Assembly (NCBI RefSeq): GCF_003586445.1
Contig: NZ_CP030028.1
Location: 4,168,501-4,232,500, forward strand
Direction: 5' to 3'
DNA from: Bacillus sp. Y1
GTDB lineage: Bacteria; Bacillota; Bacilli; Bacillales; Cytobacillaceae
Length of the DNA stretch: 64,000 nucleotides
A model generated the notes under the pieces. That model did no database searches. It saw nothing but the letters and a program-made list of their open reading frames with translations, and was not told the DNA's origin. Below are positions 24,376 to 34,066 of this stretch, one piece after another. Positions within the stretch are counted from its first letter, which is position 1, and each line of letters opens with the position of its first letter. Position numbers and translations under genes: made by a program.

Positions 24376-24401
24376 AACCTAGATTCCACCGAATCTAGGT
24401 T
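24376..24401 (-). terminator. Terminator of the PBP gene
   Basis: AACCTAGATTC pairs with GAATCTAGGTT (11 bp, loop CACC), T tract on the minus strand; it lies 11 bases after the PBP stop. Confidence 0.88.
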
Positions 24402-24411
24402 TCCCATATTT

Positions 24412-26496
24412 CTATTCAGCGACAGTTAATAATGCTTCTTCGCCTTCTACGTCTGTAGGTATTTCTATAGCTCGTTGTTCTTCGTATTTAACAAATGCTT
24501 CGGCCACACGGTTAGCAATGCGTTTGTTCACTGGATGTTTGTCATTCGACGCCCAAGGAACAACGACGGAGAACGCTACTTTAGGATTCTCAGATGGATA
24601 GTAACCGACGAATGTAAGGTTGTAGGTTGCTTGCCCCCACTTTGAGCGGTCTGGTCCATAATAATAGGTTTGTGCCGTACCTGTTTTCCCTGATACGTCC
24701 ATCGTGAATGAGCCTTTTGCCGTACCATTCGATCCATTAACAACTCGGTAAAATCCTTCACGAACACGTGCCAAGTCTTCATCTGTATTTAATACTCGAT
24801 TTAGTACTTCAGTTTCAATGTTCTGAACGACTGGCCCTAGCCCTTGTTCACTTATAGGTTCATGGACACTTGCCACAAGATGAGGCTTCACACGCATACC
24901 GCCATTTGCAATCGCTGAAACGTATTGTGCCATTTGAAGCGGTGTATACGTATCGTACTGACCGATAGCCATGTCGAGTAGTAACCCTGGGTTATCGGGA
25001 ACTCCTTGGAACCCTGTTGCTTCGTTCGGAAGATCCACTCCCGTTGACACACCGAGACCAAATTGCTTATAAATATTTCTTAATCTCGTGTAATCCTCTT
25101 GTTGAACGGATATAGGAGAATTAGCCACATAATTTACGCCCGCCATTTTCATAACGGTATGGAACATATACACGTTACTAGATACTTCTAGCGCTTTTAA
25201 GTCATTCAAGCTTCCGAAGTTTTTCCATGATGACTTTGGTTTTGCCCCTTTTAAAAGGATCGGTGAATCGTAGAAGTATGAACCGTGCTTAATCGCACCG
25301 GTCTGATATCCAGCGAGAACGGTTGCTCCTTTGACTGTCGATCCCATTTCATACTGACTTGCAAACGCTCCAACAGAGTAGTCAAGTAGCTCGCTCCTAT
25401 TTTCCTGGTTAATCATTTTTCCTGCGATGCTATACACTTCACCAGTATACGGATGCATCATAACTACAAAGGCACGGTCAAGGAGGTTATTTCCTTTCCC
25501 TGCTTTTGCATCCCGTATTTCTTCTTCTAGTATCTTTTCAACTTCCTTTTGCAAGTCGGCATTGATACTTAAGCGTAAATCCATTCCTCTTGATCCTTCA
25601 GAAACGATTACTTCATCAACCACGTTACCACTTCGGTCGCTTACGTATTTCTTTTGACCTTTATTCGGATGCAATAATTCTTCATATTGGTATTCTAAAT
25701 AGCTTTTTCCAACTCGATCGTTACGGGAATAGCCTCTAGATAAGTAATAATTGCTTCTTTCTTCTAATATTCCTTGTTTGGCTGTTGTTACACTGCCTAA
25801 AACAGGCTTTAACATTTCACCAAATGGATAAATACGATTCCAGTCTGTAATAATTTCTACACCTGGAAGATAGCTGAGATTTTCCGATACCGTTGCCATC
25901 TCTTCAAGAGTTAGCCCCTCAGATTTAATCGTTTGAATTTCATACATATAGCCACTAGTCATACGCTTATATATAATGGCTTCCTCAAGCTCTTTTTCTT
26001 CAATTTCTTTCAAAGCAGTTTCAGGAACTCGCTCAATTTGAAGGGCATATTGTTCTTTCCCCGTAAGCGAAAGTTCCTTTTCCTTTAAAAGCTTTTCCGC
26101 TTCATCTGGATAAGCAGCTAACCAGTAATCCTTTAAATCTCTCTCTTTATAACTCTCTTTTTCTAAGCTTAATAGTTTTGCAAGTTTCCGCGTTACTTCA
26201 ATTTTATCTTCAGTTGTCATGCCTGGTTCTTCTGAAAAGGCGACAGCATCCATTCCTTCATTATCTACAATCACTTGTCCATGTCGGTCATACATTTTGC
26301 CTCGAGGTGCTGGCAAACTAACAACCGTTGCATCAAGTCTTGATACTTCTTTACTATATGATTCCCCGAATACGATTTGTACTAATCCTAAACGGATAAT
26401 GAGAAGTGTAAATAGACAAAATATAACAAAGAACAGTAGGTTTAACCGAAATGATCTACTTTTTAAATTCTTTTTAAGTAATTCCCTATTTCCCAA
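24412..26496 (-). CDS. pbpA: Class B penicillin-binding protein, PbpA/PbpH-like
   Basis: Peptidoglycan transpeptidase of the PBP2 type used in side-wall elongation. 694 residues: N-terminal membrane anchor (about 17-40), PBP dimer domain (RGKMYDRHGQVIVDN), and transpeptidase domain with Ser in GSTVKG, SSN and SGKTGTA. It resembles the B. subtilis PbpA/PbpH pair; which one is unclear. The start is TTG at 26496 with AGGGAG 9 bases upstream. Monocistronic. Confidence 0.88.
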   Translation of the reverse strand: MGNRELLKKNLKSRSFRLNLLFFVIFCLFTLLIIRLGLVQIVFGESYSKEVSRLDATVVSLPAPRGKMYDRHGQVIVDNEGMDAVAFSEEPGMTTEDKIEVTRKLAKLLSLEKESYKERDLKDYWLAAYPDEAEKLLKEKELSLTGKEQYALQIERVPETALKEIEEKELEEAIIYKRMTSGYMYEIQTIKSEGLTLEEMATVSENLSYLPGVEIITDWNRIYPFGEMLKPVLGSVTTAKQGILEERSNYYLSRGYSRNDRVGKSYLEYQYEELLHPNKGQKKYVSDRSGNVVDEVIVSEGSRGMDLRLSINADLQKEVEKILEEEIRDAKAGKGNNLLDRAFVVMMHPYTGEVYSIAGKMINQENRSELLDYSVGAFASQYEMGSTVKGATVLAGYQTGAIKHGSYFYDSPILLKGAKPKSSWKNFGSLNDLKALEVSSNVYMFHTVMKMAGVNYVANSPISVQQEDYTRLRNIYKQFGLGVSTGVDLPNEATGFQGVPDNPGLLLDMAIGQYDTYTPLQMAQYVSAIANGGMRVKPHLVASVHEPISEQGLGPVVQNIETEVLNRVLNTDEDLARVREGFYRVVNGSNGTAKGSFTMDVSGKTGTAQTYYYGPDRSKWGQATYNLTFVGYYPSENPKVAFSVVVPWASNDKHPVNKRIANRVAEAFVKYEEQRAIEIPTDVEGEEALLTVAE

Positions 26497-26657
26497 TTTT
26501 CAGTTCTCCCTTCCACACCCAACTAATTATAACAAACTTTTAAGGAGAACTAGGAGACGAATCGACATTTTTTTCTAAGCACATTTTACCTTTTATGTTC
26601 CTACATATATCGGTAAATACTAAAACATGTACCAGACCAGCGAAAGGATTGGTTGAG

Positions 26658-27431
26658 ATGCTATCAAGTCAGCAACTACAGCAATTTAAGCAAGTGTTAG
26701 AAGACCGTAAAGCTCAGATAGAAGAGGAATTTGAAAGCAATGATCATTTCAATTTGCAGCGAAGTCTTTCCGATTCGGTAAGTGAACTTTCTGTTTACGA
26801 CAACCACCCTGGTGATGCTGGAACCGAATTATACGAACGAGAAAAAGATCTCGCTCTTAACGAGCATTATCGATTGGAATATCGTAATACACTTGAAGCA
26901 ATAGAAGCAATCAAAAACGGAACATACGGTACATGCGTTGTTTGTCATAAAGAGATCCCTGTTGAGCGTTTAGAAGCTCTTCCAAATACACTATATTGTA
27001 TAGAGCACACTCCAGATAAAGTGACCTCACATGAAAGACCGATCGAAGAAGGTGTATTAATGCCTCCTTTCGGCAAATTTGATATGGATGAGACCGATGA
27101 AAATGTCTCATATGATGCAGAGGATTCCTGGCAGGATGTTGCAAGCTATGGAACGTCTGAGAGCCCATCAGATTTAGTGGAGCAAGTGGATCATTATAAT
27201 GACATGTATATCGAACCTCAAGAGAATGTTGGTTATGTGGAAGATTATGAAAACTTTGTCGGCGTCGATATTACCGGAAAGCATGTAACTGTCTATCCAA
27301 ATAAGCAACATGAAAAGTATGAAGAGGAACTCGACGAAGAAGGCATTATGACAACCTTCGGTGATCTTCCGGCCGTTGAGCATGACCCTTATACGGAAGA
27401 AGCTCTAGAGAAAGATGAAAAAGGACAATGA
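26658..27431 (+). CDS. yteA: YteA-family DksA/TraR zinc-finger protein
   Basis: 257 residues. Residues 1-90 form a helical hairpin, followed by a DksA/TraR-like finger CVVC-17-CIEH, in which the usual fourth Cys is His; the C-terminal ~150 residues are acidic and low in structure. YteA is a Bacillus family of regulatory proteins linked to sporulation. I use ATG 26658; upstream in-frame codons lack a ribosome site. A hairpin terminator overlaps the stop codon. Confidence 0.82.
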   Translation: MLSSQQLQQFKQVLEDRKAQIEEEFESNDHFNLQRSLSDSVSELSVYDNHPGDAGTELYEREKDLALNEHYRLEYRNTLEAIEAIKNGTYGTCVVCHKEIPVERLEALPNTLYCIEHTPDKVTSHERPIEEGVLMPPFGKFDMDETDENVSYDAEDSWQDVASYGTSESPSDLVEQVDHYNDMYIEPQENVGYVEDYENFVGVDITGKHVTVYPNKQHEKYEEELDEEGIMTTFGDLPAVEHDPYTEEALEKDEKGQ

Positions 27432-27447
27432 TTTCATTGTCCTTTTC
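27421..27447 (+). terminator. yteA terminator overlapping the stop codon
   Basis: AAGGACAATG, loop ATTT, CATTGTCCTT, then TTCTC. The TGA stop is part of the hairpin. Confidence 0.85.
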
Positions 27448-27457
27448 TCTGTCTTTT

Positions 27458-27709
27458 TTAAAATAAAAGCTCGTACACCTCATTTAATTGTTTGGCACGG
27501 GTCTCATCTTGTTCATTATTGGCATGCTTAATTTCCTCGGGCAAAATACTGTTCAAGAAATTATTCTCTTCATCAGATAGGCTTCGGACAAAACTTTCTT
27601 CCGTTGGAAAATGTCCTTGCTCAATCTTTTTAGAAATATATTCGGCTGTGTCAGATCGATCCGTATAGTTCGATAAAATTTCTCTTAAATAAGCTAATGG
27701 CTTGTTCAT
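27458..27709 (-). CDS. csgA: Forespore protein CsgA
   Basis: 83 residues ending KQLNEVYELLF, and containing YLREILSNY, SFVRSLSDEENNFLN and EIKHANNEQDETRAK, clearly similar to B. subtilis CsgA, the sigma-G-dependent sporulation protein. GGAGG precedes the ATG. Made in the developing spore; function unknown. It is convergent with yteA. I could not pick out a convincing sigma-G promoter upstream (27710-27790). Confidence 0.88.
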   Translation of the reverse strand: MNKPLAYLREILSNYTDRSDTAEYISKKIEQGHFPTEESFVRSLSDEENNFLNSILPEEIKHANNEQDETRAKQLNEVYELLF

Positions 27710-27859
27710 TCAGGTTCCCTCCTTTTTATGGCACATACGTACATTTTTGCTGTTTTGCTCGAGATTTATGTATGTTTCTCTCTTCCTTAAAATTACCATC
27801 AATACTAGGACAGTGACTGAACATCCTAATAGTAGGAAATAAACGATGAGGTGAGAAGG

Positions 27860-29218
27860 ATGTTTCGAAGAACAAGACCGCTTATGCTTATTGGATTAGC
27901 ATTATTGCTGATTATAGGTGTTGCTCGAATGATGCCCGATCGAGAAGTAAGAACGCTCGACCGAAATACGATAGATATGCGAAAAGTGAATAATGAACCT
28001 TCTCAAGATCAAACGTCGAGGCTAATGGATTTAAATAATGATCCATCCAATAACCGTTTAGTTTCAAAGCTTAATCATCATTCAGAAATTCAGATTATTA
28101 ACCATAATGAAGACGATCAGAGTCACTACTACGAGCATGAGGCAACCGTAAAATTTAAAACAGAGATTAGCGATGAACGGCTTGCTCAAATTAATAAAGA
28201 GATTGATGCAAGTAGAAGTGAAAAATTAGCGAACCTATATATGTTCCGCTCCAAATCAAAAACGACTCACCAAATGCTTCTTTACTTCCGTGGGTTGGAG
28301 GAAGTGGAGTATGCAGAACCTAACTTCATTCTTTTACAAAATGAAGCGGTCGCACCAAATGACACTTATTATCAAGAGCAGTATCAATGGAATCTTCCCG
28401 TAATAGAAACAGAAAAAGGATGGGATATTTCTAAGGGTGATAAAAATGTCGTTATTGCGGTTGTGGATACAGGCGTAGATCTGGATCATCCGGATTTAAA
28501 ACATAAATTGGTAGAAGGATATAACGCGATTGATGAGAAGGCTAGCGCAGATGACGATAATGGTCACGGGACACATGTTGCAGGTATCATCGCTTCTGAG
28601 ACAAATAATCACGAAGGAGTGGCTGGAATCACATGGTACAATCAAATTATGCCAGTAAAAACATTAGCGAAGGACGGATATGGTTATACGTTCGATATTG
28701 CAAAAGGCATTGTCTGGGCCACAGACCATGGAGCCGATGTCATTAATTTAAGCTTAGGAAATTATCAACCCGCTACCGTTTTAAAAGAAGCTATTCAATA
28801 TGCATATGATAAAGGAGTCGTTCTTATCGCTGCCTCTGGTAATGATAATACGAACCAGCCAAGTTACCCTGCTGCTTTTGACCAAGTTCTAAGCGTATCA
28901 GCTATTGGTTATTCAGGGGAACGGGCCTCTTTCTCGAACTATGGAGATTATATCGATGTAGCCGCACCAGGTGTTGATATTCCAAGCACCTATTTCGAAA
29001 ACCAATATGCCGCCCTTTCTGGAACATCCATGGCGTCTCCACATGTGACAGGATTAGCTGGTTTAATACTATCGACCAATCCTACTTTATCGAATAAGGA
29101 AGTCATGGACATTATTCGTTCTTCCAGCTATGACATTGGAGAAGTGGGGAAAGATGAATATTTTGGAGAAGGATTAATTGATGTAAATAGAGCATTAGCT
29201 GCGGCTAAGCGAAAATAA
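27860..29218 (+). CDS. Exported or membrane-anchored S8 serine protease (subtilase)
   Basis: 452 residues. An N-terminal hydrophobic segment (about 8-24) anchors or exports it; a spacer and fervidolysin-like pro-domain follow (HEATVKFKTEISDERLAQ); the catalytic domain carries Asp in AVVDTGVDLDHPD, His in DDNGHGTHVAG, oxyanion Asn in AASGNDN and Ser in SGTSMASPH. Thermitase/fervidolysin-type. The start is the ATG at 27860 with GAGGTG upstream; an earlier GTG at 27851 overlaps the site. Own terminator. Probably an extracellular or wall-associated protease. Confidence 0.9.
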   Translation: MFRRTRPLMLIGLALLLIIGVARMMPDREVRTLDRNTIDMRKVNNEPSQDQTSRLMDLNNDPSNNRLVSKLNHHSEIQIINHNEDDQSHYYEHEATVKFKTEISDERLAQINKEIDASRSEKLANLYMFRSKSKTTHQMLLYFRGLEEVEYAEPNFILLQNEAVAPNDTYYQEQYQWNLPVIETEKGWDISKGDKNVVIAVVDTGVDLDHPDLKHKLVEGYNAIDEKASADDDNGHGTHVAGIIASETNNHEGVAGITWYNQIMPVKTLAKDGYGYTFDIAKGIVWATDHGADVINLSLGNYQPATVLKEAIQYAYDKGVVLIAASGNDNTNQPSYPAAFDQVLSVSAIGYSGERASFSNYGDYIDVAAPGVDIPSTYFENQYAALSGTSMASPHVTGLAGLILSTNPTLSNKEVMDIIRSSSYDIGEVGKDEYFGEGLIDVNRALAAAKRK

Positions 29219-29221
29219 CCT

Positions 29222-29250
29222 AAGACCCTCGTTCCTGAGGGTCTTTCTTT
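29222..29250 (+). terminator. Protease gene terminator
   Basis: AAGACCCTC, loop GTTCCT, GAGGGTCTT, then TCTTT. Confidence 0.85.
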
Positions 29251-29310
29251 GCGTTTAACACAAATCGATATGGTCTATACTTTTAGAGAAACTTTCAGGA
29301 AGGTGAGGAT

Positions 29311-30303
29311 ATGCACCACCGAATTTATACTAGTTTTTTGAGATTGCCCACGCTTGTCCGAATATTAACTATGGCTATATTACTCGTTCTTTTCTTTGGA
29401 ATAATGATCCATCTTGTTGAGCCGAAGAGTTTTCCTACTGTTTTTGAAGGAATCTGGTGGGCCATCATTACTACATCAACCGTTGGATATGGGGACTACT
29501 CTCCTCAAACATTTCTAGGAAGAATCGTAGGAATACTCCTTATTTTTATAGGTGCTGGGTTCTTATCAACATATTTTATTACCCTTGCTACTACAGCCGT
29601 ATCCAGGCAAAATAATTATCTAGAAGGAAAAGTTCATTTTAGAGGGGATAGACATTTGATTATCATTGGATGGAATGAACGATCAAAAGAAATTATTCAA
29701 ACGCTTCGTACAATCGATCAGTTTTCAGATATTATTTTAATCGATGAAACTTTAGAATCAAATCCCATTATGGATGCAAAGGTGCACTTTATTAGAGGGA
29801 GAGCTTCTCAAGACCATGTGTTAATAAAGGCAAATATTGCAACAGCCGAAAAAGTCCTCATTACAGCCGATCAGCATAAGGATGAGCTGGATGCTGATAT
29901 GAATACGATTCTTGCACTACTTACCATAAAAGGATTAAATCCTAACATTACCGCCATTGTAGAAGTTCTTACCCGTGAACAGATGGCAAATGCGAAAAGA
30001 GCTGGCGCTGACGAAATCATTCAATCAAACCGTATGATGAGTTATATTATGACAAATTGCATCGCCACCGATAGAATTGTATCCACTTTTGTTGAAGTAC
30101 TTGATCAACTTCATGGAAGTAGAGTTTACTTCCATCCAGGCAAGGATTATGTTTCTCAATCATTTTATTCCGCGAATGGGGAGTTGCTTAAAGATGGAAA
30201 GCTTTTAATCGGAATTAAAAGAGGAGAAAACACGTTGGTGAATCCTCCTCAAGAAACGGTTATTGATGATCATGATGAGTTACTTATTATCGACCGACTT
30301 TAA
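29311..30303 (+). CDS. yugO: Two-TM potassium channel with RCK domain, YugO-like
   Basis: 330 residues. Two TM helices flank the pore with selectivity filter TVGYGDYSP (about 57-65); an RCK/TrkA-N domain (DRHLIIIGWNERSKEII) and TrkA-C domain follow. In B. subtilis YugO carries K+ release in biofilm electrical signalling. Position next to yugN is conserved. AGGTGAGGAT precedes the ATG. Its stop overlaps the convergent yugN stop by 4 bases. Confidence 0.92.
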   Translation: MHHRIYTSFLRLPTLVRILTMAILLVLFFGIMIHLVEPKSFPTVFEGIWWAIITTSTVGYGDYSPQTFLGRIVGILLIFIGAGFLSTYFITLATTAVSRQNNYLEGKVHFRGDRHLIIIGWNERSKEIIQTLRTIDQFSDIILIDETLESNPIMDAKVHFIRGRASQDHVLIKANIATAEKVLITADQHKDELDADMNTILALLTIKGLNPNITAIVEVLTREQMANAKRAGADEIIQSNRMMSYIMTNCIATDRIVSTFVEVLDQLHGSRVYFHPGKDYVSQSFYSANGELLKDGKLLIGIKRGENTLVNPPQETVIDDHDELLIIDRL

Positions 30304-30704
30304 TCGATAAGAATTTGTTCGAGTTCTTGAACGAGTGCCTTACCGATATCTGCAAATTTTTCAGGAAAGCTTGCGTCCTTATCAATCGGTTCCTGGAACT
30401 GGTCAAAGGAAGCAGATGCATTGCCAATATATGCATGATCGTCTAAGTCGTCTTGATATAGATGTGATAGCAATAATGGTCTTTCCATCGCCACCGTACA
30501 ATTTCGTGCGTCTAGTTGTCCATCTACTACTCGAAACGGAACTCTTAAAAATTGATACCCTTTTTCATCATCAATTTTATAATCTAAGTATCCGTGATCG
30601 TAATCCCAATTACCGCCAATAGTATAACCCAGCGGCTTCAATAATTGCTCTAGCTTATACAAATCAAAGTGCTTGCCTTCAATTTGTGAAGGAATTTGAA
30701 TCAT
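30300..30704 (-). CDS. yugN: YugN-family protein
   Basis: 134-residue cytosolic protein of the YugN family, function unknown. Family features include NWDYDHGYLDYKIDD and the internal YQFLRVPFRVVDG. The ATG at 30704 has AAGGGGG 6 bases upstream; ATG 30710 abuts it. Conserved neighbour of pgi and yugO in Bacillus. Convergent overlap with yugO. Confidence 0.85.
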   Translation of the reverse strand: MIQIPSQIEGKHFDLYKLEQLLKPLGYTIGGNWDYDHGYLDYKIDDEKGYQFLRVPFRVVDGQLDARNCTVAMERPLLLSHLYQDDLDDHAYIGNASASFDQFQEPIDKDASFPEKFADIGKALVQELEQILID

Positions 30705-30745
30705 AGCCATCCCCCTTTTTCTTTTAGTTTCTCACAAAAAAAAGA

Positions 30746-30791
30746 GTGTTAGTCAAAAGAGAGAAAATCTCTAATGACTAACACCTTTTTT
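30746..30791. terminator. Large hairpin terminator between pgi and yugN
   Basis: GTGTTAGTC (30746-30754) pairs with GACTAACAC (30776-30784), with an inner AGAG/CTCT stem; A8 and T6 tracts at the sides make it usable on the minus strand after pgi. Confidence 0.8.
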
Positions 30792-30828
30792 CCTATAAGA
30801 TAAAGAGGTATAAATAGAACTTTGAACA

Positions 30829-30890
30829 GTGTCTAGCTCCAGCGCCCAGCGACTAGTGTACTTCGCAAAACGGGCGCTTGCGCTTTTCTT
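30829..30890. repeat. Dispersed repeat, short form, inverted relative to 47230 copy
   Basis: Ends GTCTAGCTCCAGCGCC and GGGCGCTTGCGCTTTTC are the reverse of the ends of the 47230-47371 element. The interior differs and is shorter (about 30 bases). These GCGC-rich ends fit a mobile intergenic repeat family common in Bacillaceae. Confidence 0.7.
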
Positions 30891-30894
30891 ATAA

Positions 30895-32241
30895 TTATAA
30901 ACGCTTTTCAAGCTCCGCTTTCTTCTCTTCGAATCCAGGTTTGCCTAATAATGCGAACATGTTCACTTTGTATGCTTCTACACCAGGTTGGTCAAATGGA
31001 TTTACACCAAGTAGGTAGCCGCTCATTGCACATGCTTTTTCAAAGAAGTATGCAAGGTAACCGAATGTGTAAGCATCCATTTGTGGAATCGTAACCACTA
31101 AGTTAGGAACTCCGCCGTCTGTATGTGCAAGCAATGTACCTTCGAATGCTTTGTTGTTAACAAAGTCAACCGTTTGGCCAGCTAGATAATTTAATCCGTC
31201 TAAATCACTATCCGCTTCTTCAATCGTTAGCTCATGACGAGGATTTTCTACAAGTACAACTGTTTCAAATAGGTCACGACGACCTTCTTGAACGTATTGA
31301 CCTAAAGAGTGTAGATCCGTTGAGAAGTTTGCAGATGAAGGGTAAATTCCTTTTTGGTCTTTTCCTTCGCTTTCTCCAAACAGCTGCTTCCACCATTCTG
31401 CAAAATATTGCAAGCCTGGCTCATAGTTAATAAGCATTTCAATTGTTTTTCCTTTGTTGTAAAGGACGTTACGAACAGCTGCATATTGATATGCTAAGTT
31501 TTCTTCTAGCTCTGAGCTTCCGAAGTCATCACGTGCAGCTGCTGCACCTTTCATCATTGCTTCGATATCTGCCCCACTTGCAGCAATTGGAAGTAAACCT
31601 ACAGCCGTTAGAACCGAATAACGACCACCCACATCATCAGGAATGATGAATGATTCGTATCCTTCTTCAGTAGCTAGCGTTTTTAATGCTCCTCTTGCTT
31701 TGTCAGTTGTTGCATAAATACGCTTCTTCGCTTCTTCTACTCCGTACTTTTCTTCTAAAAGCTTGCGGAAAATACGGAAAGCGATGGCTGGTTCTGTTGT
31801 TGTCCCAGACTTAGAAATGACGTTAAGGGAGAAATCCTTTCCATCTAAAAGATCCATAACATCTCTCATGTATGTAGAACTAATGTTGTTTCCGATGAAG
31901 ATAATTTGTGGAGTGCTACGCTTTTCCTTTGGCAATGCATTGTAAAAGCTGTGTTGAAGCATTTCGATGGCAGCGCGTGCGCCTAAGTAAGAACCACCAA
32001 TTCCACATACTAATAGAACATCAGAGTCTTGCTTGATTTTTTCTGCTGCTTTTTGGATGCGTGCAAATTCTTCTTTGTCGTAGTTAACTGGAAGGTCAAT
32101 CCAACCTAAGTAATCATTTCCAGCTCCTGTTGCTTCATGTAATGAATGATGAGCAACTTTTACAAAATCACGTAAATAAGTAACTTCATGTTCCCCAAAA
32201 AAACTAAGTGCTTTTGAGTAATCAAAACGAACGTGTGTCAT
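30895..32241 (-). CDS. pgi: Glucose-6-phosphate isomerase
   Basis: Interconverts glucose-6-phosphate and fructose-6-phosphate. 448 residues, as in other Bacillus. Visible: [25 protein letters not shown], and the catalytic Glu in the signature near [17 protein letters not shown] lies 7 bases before the ATG. The promoter (-35 TTAACC, -10 TATAGT) carries an upstream CRE-like site, suggesting CcpA activation during sugar growth. Confidence 0.95.
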   Translation of the reverse strand: MTHVRFDYSKALSFFGEHEVTYLRDFVKVAHHSLHEATGAGNDYLGWIDLPVNYDKEEFARIQKAAEKIKQDSDVLLVCGIGGSYLGARAAIEMLQHSFYNALPKEKRSTPQIIFIGNNISSTYMRDVMDLLDGKDFSLNVISKSGTTTEPAIAFRIFRKLLEEKYGVEEAKKRIYATTDKARGALKTLATEEGYESFIIPDDVGGRYSVLTAVGLLPIAASGADIEAMMKGAAAARDDFGSSELEENLAYQYAAVRNVLYNKGKTIEMLINYEPGLQYFAEWWKQLFGESEGKDQKGIYPSSANFSTDLHSLGQYVQEGRRDLFETVVLVENPRHELTIEEADSDLDGLNYLAGQTVDFVNNKAFEGTLLAHTDGGVPNLVVTIPQMDAYTFGYLAYFFEKACAMSGYLLGVNPFDQPGVEAYKVNMFALLGKPGFEEKKAELEKRL

Positions 32242-32268
32242 GAATGATCCTCCAATGATTTGTTGTTT

Positions 32269-32349
32269 ACTATATCACTTTATCGAAAGCTGGTTAAGGA
32301 ATCAAGAACTGTCTACTTATGTAAGCGCACACATTTCAAACAAATGTGT
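32269..32349 (-). promoter_or_regulatory. pgi promoter with upstream CRE and inverted repeat
   Basis: Minus strand: -35 TTAACC (32292-32297), 17 bases, -10 TATAGT (32269-32274). Upstream, 32319-32333 matches WTGNAANCGNWNNCW exactly (plus strand), centred about 64 bases above the predicted start, the range of CcpA activation sites. ACACATTT (32329-32336) pairs with AAATGTGT (32342-32349). Confidence 0.55.
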
Positions 32350-32417
32350 TAATTGTTAAGAAATGCTCAAAAACCCACCTTCTTACCGTAGTATTTCCAC
32401 GCCTAAGAAAAAGAAAC

Positions 32418-32442
32418 GCGTGCAATTACGAAAATTGCACGC
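32418..32442 (-). terminator. Terminator of the iron alcohol dehydrogenase gene
   Basis: GCGTGCAATT pairs with AATTGCACGC (10 bp, loop ACGAA), then GTTTCTTTTTC on the minus strand. Confidence 0.82.
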
Positions 32443-32452
32443 AAAATAATTT

Positions 32453-33616
32453 TTATAAAGAAGCACGGTAAATCGCCATTACATCTTCTTTGTTTAACTT
32501 TGTGAAGTTTCCGAATTCGCCGTATACCATTGCTTTGTCAGCCATAACTTCGATTTGGCTATCGTCAATTTCGTAGTCTGCTAAGCGTGATGGTGCACCG
32601 ATTGAGTTCCAGAACTCACGAAGTTTATCGATTCCTTCTAAACCTACCTCTTCATCTGTTTTGCCTTCTGCATTTACTCCGAATACGCGAACAGCAAGCT
32701 TCTTGAAGCGTTCTGGTTTCACTTTTAAGTTATGCTTCATCCAGTTCGGGAATAGAATCGCAAGTCCTCCACCGTGAGGGATATCGTAAACAGCCGAAAC
32801 CGCATGCTCGATATTATGCGTTGCCCAGTCTCCACGGTATCCCATAGAAAGCATACCGTTTAATGCCATCGTTCCACTATAAAGTATGGTTGCACGATGC
32901 TCATAGCTTTCTAGGTTTTCAAGGAGCTTAGGTGCTGCTTCCATTACGGTAAGCAATAATCCCTCACACATACGATCCTGAAGTTCTGTATTTTCTGTTA
33001 AATGGAAGTAATGTTCAAACACATGTGTCATCATGTCGACAATTCCGTAAACGGTTTGATCTCTTGGAACCGTATATGTATTAACTGGATCTAGAATAGA
33101 AAATTGTGGGAAAGTAACTGCACTGCCCCATCCGTATTTTTCATTTGTTTCCCAGTTCGTAATAACAGAGCCTGAATTCATTTCGGAGCCTGTTGCAGCT
33201 AATGTTAATACCGTACCAAACGGAAGCGCTTCCTTTGCAACGGCTTTTCGAGTCATAAGGTCCCATGTGTCACCGTCATACTTCGCACCAGCAGCAATTG
33301 CCTTTGTACAGTCGATAACACTTCCACCACCAACGGCTAATAGAAAATCAATTCCTTCATTTCTGCAGATTTCTACTCCCTTTTTGACTGTAGAGATACG
33401 AGGATTAGGTTCCACACCTGATAACTCAAATAACTCAACATCTACTTCTTTTAATAATGACAAGACCTGATCATATAGGCCATTTCGTTTAATGCTTCCG
33501 CCTCCATACACAAGTAACACTTTCTTGCCGTATTGAGGTACTTCTACCTTCAATTGTTCAATAGTGCCTTTACCAAAAATCAATTTCGTCGGATTAAAAA
33601 ATGTAAAATTATCCAT
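32453..33616 (-). CDS. yugJ: Iron-containing alcohol dehydrogenase, YugJ-like
   Basis: 387-residue NAD(P)H-dependent group III alcohol/butanol dehydrogenase. Visible: GGGSIKRNG and [14 protein letters not shown] for nucleotide binding, [11 protein letters not shown] and [16 protein letters not shown] carrying the metal-binding Asp/His residues. Same length as B. subtilis YugJ and in the same context (before pgi, next to yuzA). GGAGGA precedes the ATG. The aldehyde or alcohol substrate is unknown; butanol-type is by family. Confidence 0.9.
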   Translation of the reverse strand: MDNFTFFNPTKLIFGKGTIEQLKVEVPQYGKKVLLVYGGGSIKRNGLYDQVLSLLKEVDVELFELSGVEPNPRISTVKKGVEICRNEGIDFLLAVGGGSVIDCTKAIAAGAKYDGDTWDLMTRKAVAKEALPFGTVLTLAATGSEMNSGSVITNWETNEKYGWGSAVTFPQFSILDPVNTYTVPRDQTVYGIVDMMTHVFEHYFHLTENTELQDRMCEGLLLTVMEAAPKLLENLESYEHRATILYSGTMALNGMLSMGYRGDWATHNIEHAVSAVYDIPHGGGLAILFPNWMKHNLKVKPERFKKLAVRVFGVNAEGKTDEEVGLEGIDKLREFWNSIGAPSRLADYEIDDSQIEVMADKAMVYGEFGNFTKLNKEDVMAIYRASL

Positions 33617-33793
33617 ACTTCATCCTCCTATTCAATCTTTATTATGTTCCAAAATAGTAGGGAATGCAAAAAAATAGACTCCAAAATACTTCCTATGAAA
33701 ATGCATAAAAGGGGGGCAAGAATCAAACGATAAGATTGTGTAACTTTATATAGCCAAACTATATAAAAAAACCATCCCAAGGAGGAAATCTGT

Positions 33794-34027
33794 ATGAGTA
33801 CCATTCAACGTATTGCACTAGTACTTACAATTATCGGGGCTATCAACTGGGGATTAATTGGATTCTTCCAATTTGACTTAGTGGCAGCTATCTTTGGCGG
33901 ACAAGGTTCTGCTCTTTCTAGAATTATCTACGGCTTAGTTGGTATCGCTGGGTTATTAAATCTAGGCCTCCTATTTAAACCAAATGAACAAACAGTGAGA
34001 GATCCTGAGCCAAGAGCCACTCGCTAA
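33794..34027 (+). CDS. yuzA: DUF378 membrane protein YuzA
   Basis: 77 residues with two TM segments (about 6-28 and 43-62) and INWGLIGFFQFDLVAAIFG, the DUF378 signature. GGAGG precedes the ATG. Function unknown; conserved location beside yugJ in Bacillus. Confidence 0.88.
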   Translation: MSTIQRIALVLTIIGAINWGLIGFFQFDLVAAIFGGQGSALSRIIYGLVGIAGLLNLGLLFKPNEQTVRDPEPRATR

Positions 34028-34031
34028 TTTA

Positions 34032-34066
34032 AAAAATCCTTGCACCCAAAAAGTGCAAGGATTTTT
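34032..34066. terminator. Bidirectional terminator between yuzA and rocD
   Basis: AAAAATCCTTGCAC pairs with GTGCAAGGATTTTT (14 bp), ending one base before the rocD stop codon; it serves both convergent genes. Confidence 0.88.

Noticed and set aside
26595..26657. N-terminal extension of YteA to 26595
   Set aside because: No ribosome site; the family starts near the ATG at 26658.
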